Positions 62,855 to 64,000 of a stretch of 64,000 nt of DNA are shown here, one piece after another. Location of the stretch: the NCBI GenBank assembly GCA_013322215.1, contig JAAMEZ010000045.1:1-64000 (forward strand), written 5' to 3'. Below the pieces are notes generated by a model. That model did not search any database and was not told the DNA's origin. It saw only the letters and a list, made by a program, of their open reading frames with translations. The translations under genes were made by a program, and so were the position numbers. Positions within the stretch are counted from its first letter, which is position 1. Each line of letters opens with the position of its first letter. Origin of the DNA: Martinezella rhizogenes (GTDB lineage Bacteria; Pseudomonadota; Alphaproteobacteria; Rhizobiales; Rhizobiaceae).

Positions 62855-63901
62855 TTATGCCCCGTGATAGGTGATTAGCGTCGCTACGTCCGAAAAACTG
62901 CCAACCATTTCCTTATAAAATCGCGGCACCTCTTCGAACGGGACTGTACGAGTGATGAGTTGTTCGGGCTCGATATCGCCACGGTCGAGAATATCTCTTG
63001 TGGTTTTAAGCAAGCGGGCGATATCCCATATCGGTGCTCCACGATGAGGGCACTCATTCACTGACATTGAACTGACAACTTCTATCCTGTTGCGATGGTA
63101 CTCCTCCCCCAAGTCAAGTGTTACACCGCCAGTGGGGTAGGTGGAAACGGTGACCACCCGACCTCCAACAGCCACGCTTCGCAGCGCAGTGCGCAATCCT
63201 GCCTGACTAGCTGATGTCTCTATGGCGAAATCCGCGCCCGTGCCGTTTTCGGCTTTCTTTATCTCCGCTGCGACATCACAGTTTGATGGATCGATCGCGA
63301 TAGCGCCGCGTGCTTCGGCTGCTCGCCGCCTTCTTGGACTTGGATCTATAGCATATACCCTGGATGCACCGCTAAGTTTCAACAGATCCAGGGTAAGTTG
63401 CCCCACAACTCCTAGACCGACAACAACAGCGACAGACCCCAAGTACGGGTGAGCATCATGAATGCCGGCAAGCGCAACTTTCGTAAGAACACGGAAAGTA
63501 TATCGACGTGGATCAACATCTCGACTGCAAAGACCGGATTCTGCTTCATATTCTGAAACAACGTGCTCATCGGCATGTGGTCGATCTAGCCAGACTGTAT
63601 CACCGATCTTTACTGTCGATACTGCAAGGCCAACTTCCTCCACTTTTCCCACGCAACTGTAACCTAATTCGGTTGGAAATTTCTTGAGCTTAATGTCGCT
63701 ATCATGGAAGATTCTGAGGTTTTTGTCCCAGCTGCGTCTGAAACTTGCTGCTCTCCCCTGGATAGTGATTGATTCTGTGCCTTGACTAACCAATGAATAC
63801 ATTGAACGAATACGAACTTCGTCCGGTTGGAGCACCATTGGCAGAGGACGATCTAGTACCTCTACCACTCCTTCCTGAACGGCGAACAATTGTCGAGCCA
63901 A
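62855..63901 (-). CDS. MDR-type alcohol dehydrogenase-like oxidoreductase
   Basis: A 348-residue medium-chain dehydrogenase. The GroES-like half has SLVSQGTES and ELGYSCVGKVEEVG. The Rossmann half has AVVVGLGVVGQLTLDLLKLS and a VYAIDPS acidic end to strand 2, suggesting NAD. The usual catalytic zinc Cys is replaced (SQGTES), as in the bi-domain oxidoreductases of sugar and polysaccharide clusters, so zinc may be absent. It begins at a TTG (63901) with AGGAGG 6 bases before. First gene of the operon within the window; it oxidises or epimerises a sugar or cyclitol (inferred). Confidence 0.88.
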   Translation of the reverse strand: MARQLFAVQEGVVEVLDRPLPMVLQPDEVRIRSMYSLVSQGTESITIQGRAASFRRSWDKNLRIFHDSDIKLKKFPTELGYSCVGKVEEVGLAVSTVKIGDTVWLDRPHADEHVVSEYEAESGLCSRDVDPRRYTFRVLTKVALAGIHDAHPYLGSVAVVVGLGVVGQLTLDLLKLSGASRVYAIDPSPRRRRAAEARGAIAIDPSNCDVAAEIKKAENGTGADFAIETSASQAGLRTALRSVAVGGRVVTVSTYPTGGVTLDLGEEYHRNRIEVVSSMSVNECPHRGAPIWDIARLLKTTRDILDRGDIEPEQLITRTVPFEEVPRFYKEMVGSFSDVATLITYHGA

Positions 63902-64000
63902 GATATTCCTCCTCCCAGCTTCTGCGTACCTTATCGATTTTGGATTTTCATGTTAGAATGCTACTCAAAACCTCTTTCAGCCTGAGTATTGTCGAGCGAA

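Noticed and set aside
1..64000. tRNA and rRNA genes
   Set aside because: No cloverleaf-like or rRNA-like stretch was noticed by eye; a dedicated covariance-model scan would settle this.

Overview
This is a stretch of a conjugative repABC plasmid from a member of the Rhizobiaceae (Rhizobium/Agrobacterium type). The diagnostic core is a traI-trbBCDEJKLFGHI mating-pair-formation operon on the minus strand (23855 down to 13549), divergent from repA-repB-repC on the plus strand (24231-27834). Two TraR-type tra boxes lie between them, which is the Ti/symbiotic-plasmid layout. A candidate antisense RNA sits between repB and repC, and two identical 16-bp palindromes downstream of repC look like partition (parS) sites.

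Left part (1-13.4 kb): a short-Q-loop cytochrome bd (Cio-type) oxidase operon, a secreted small protein, a broken aroE-like gene, a MocR/PdxR-type regulator, and divergent from it a complete Nit1C cluster. The cluster order is MSMEG_0572-type protein, nitrilase, radical SAM enzyme, GNAT, AIR-synthase-like protein, MSMEG_0570-type protein, MSMEG_0569-type flavoprotein, and an LnmK/Pnap_2097-like double-hotdog protein. Nit1C clusters are linked to cyanide/nitrile assimilation and nitrogen starvation, and bd oxidases of this type resist cyanide, so the two together suggest a plasmid-borne cyanide tolerance and use module (inference).

Accessory part (28-47 kb): an IS630 remnant, a beta-lactamase-fold serine hydrolase, a decayed integrase copy, a DUF4143 ATPase, an intact tyrosine recombinase coupled to a VapBC toxin-antitoxin pair, and an IS66/ISBst12-type element with a probable passenger gene. 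Next is a LacI-controlled ABC transporter plus GH32 fructan/sucrose hydrolase operon, bounded on its other side by a truncated second IS66-type element. A frameshifted integrase pseudogene follows.

Signalling part (47-57 kb): a broken EAL-PAS gene, an HD-GYP phosphodiesterase, a membrane GGDEF cyclase, a histidine kinase with its single-domain response regulator, and an HWE-type PAS kinase. c-di-GMP genes and two-component genes are thus packed together on the plasmid.

Right end (58-64 kb): nested IS5 and IS6 remnants, then a tightly overlapping, visibly more AT-rich five-gene operon read leftwards: MDR-type dehydrogenase, DegT aminotransferase, NUDIX hydrolase, GT4 glycosyltransferase and MFS exporter. 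It looks like a small biosynthesis-and-export system for an amino-sugar or aminocyclitol glycoside and is the best candidate for an undescribed pathway here. No rRNA, tRNA or CRISPR array was seen.
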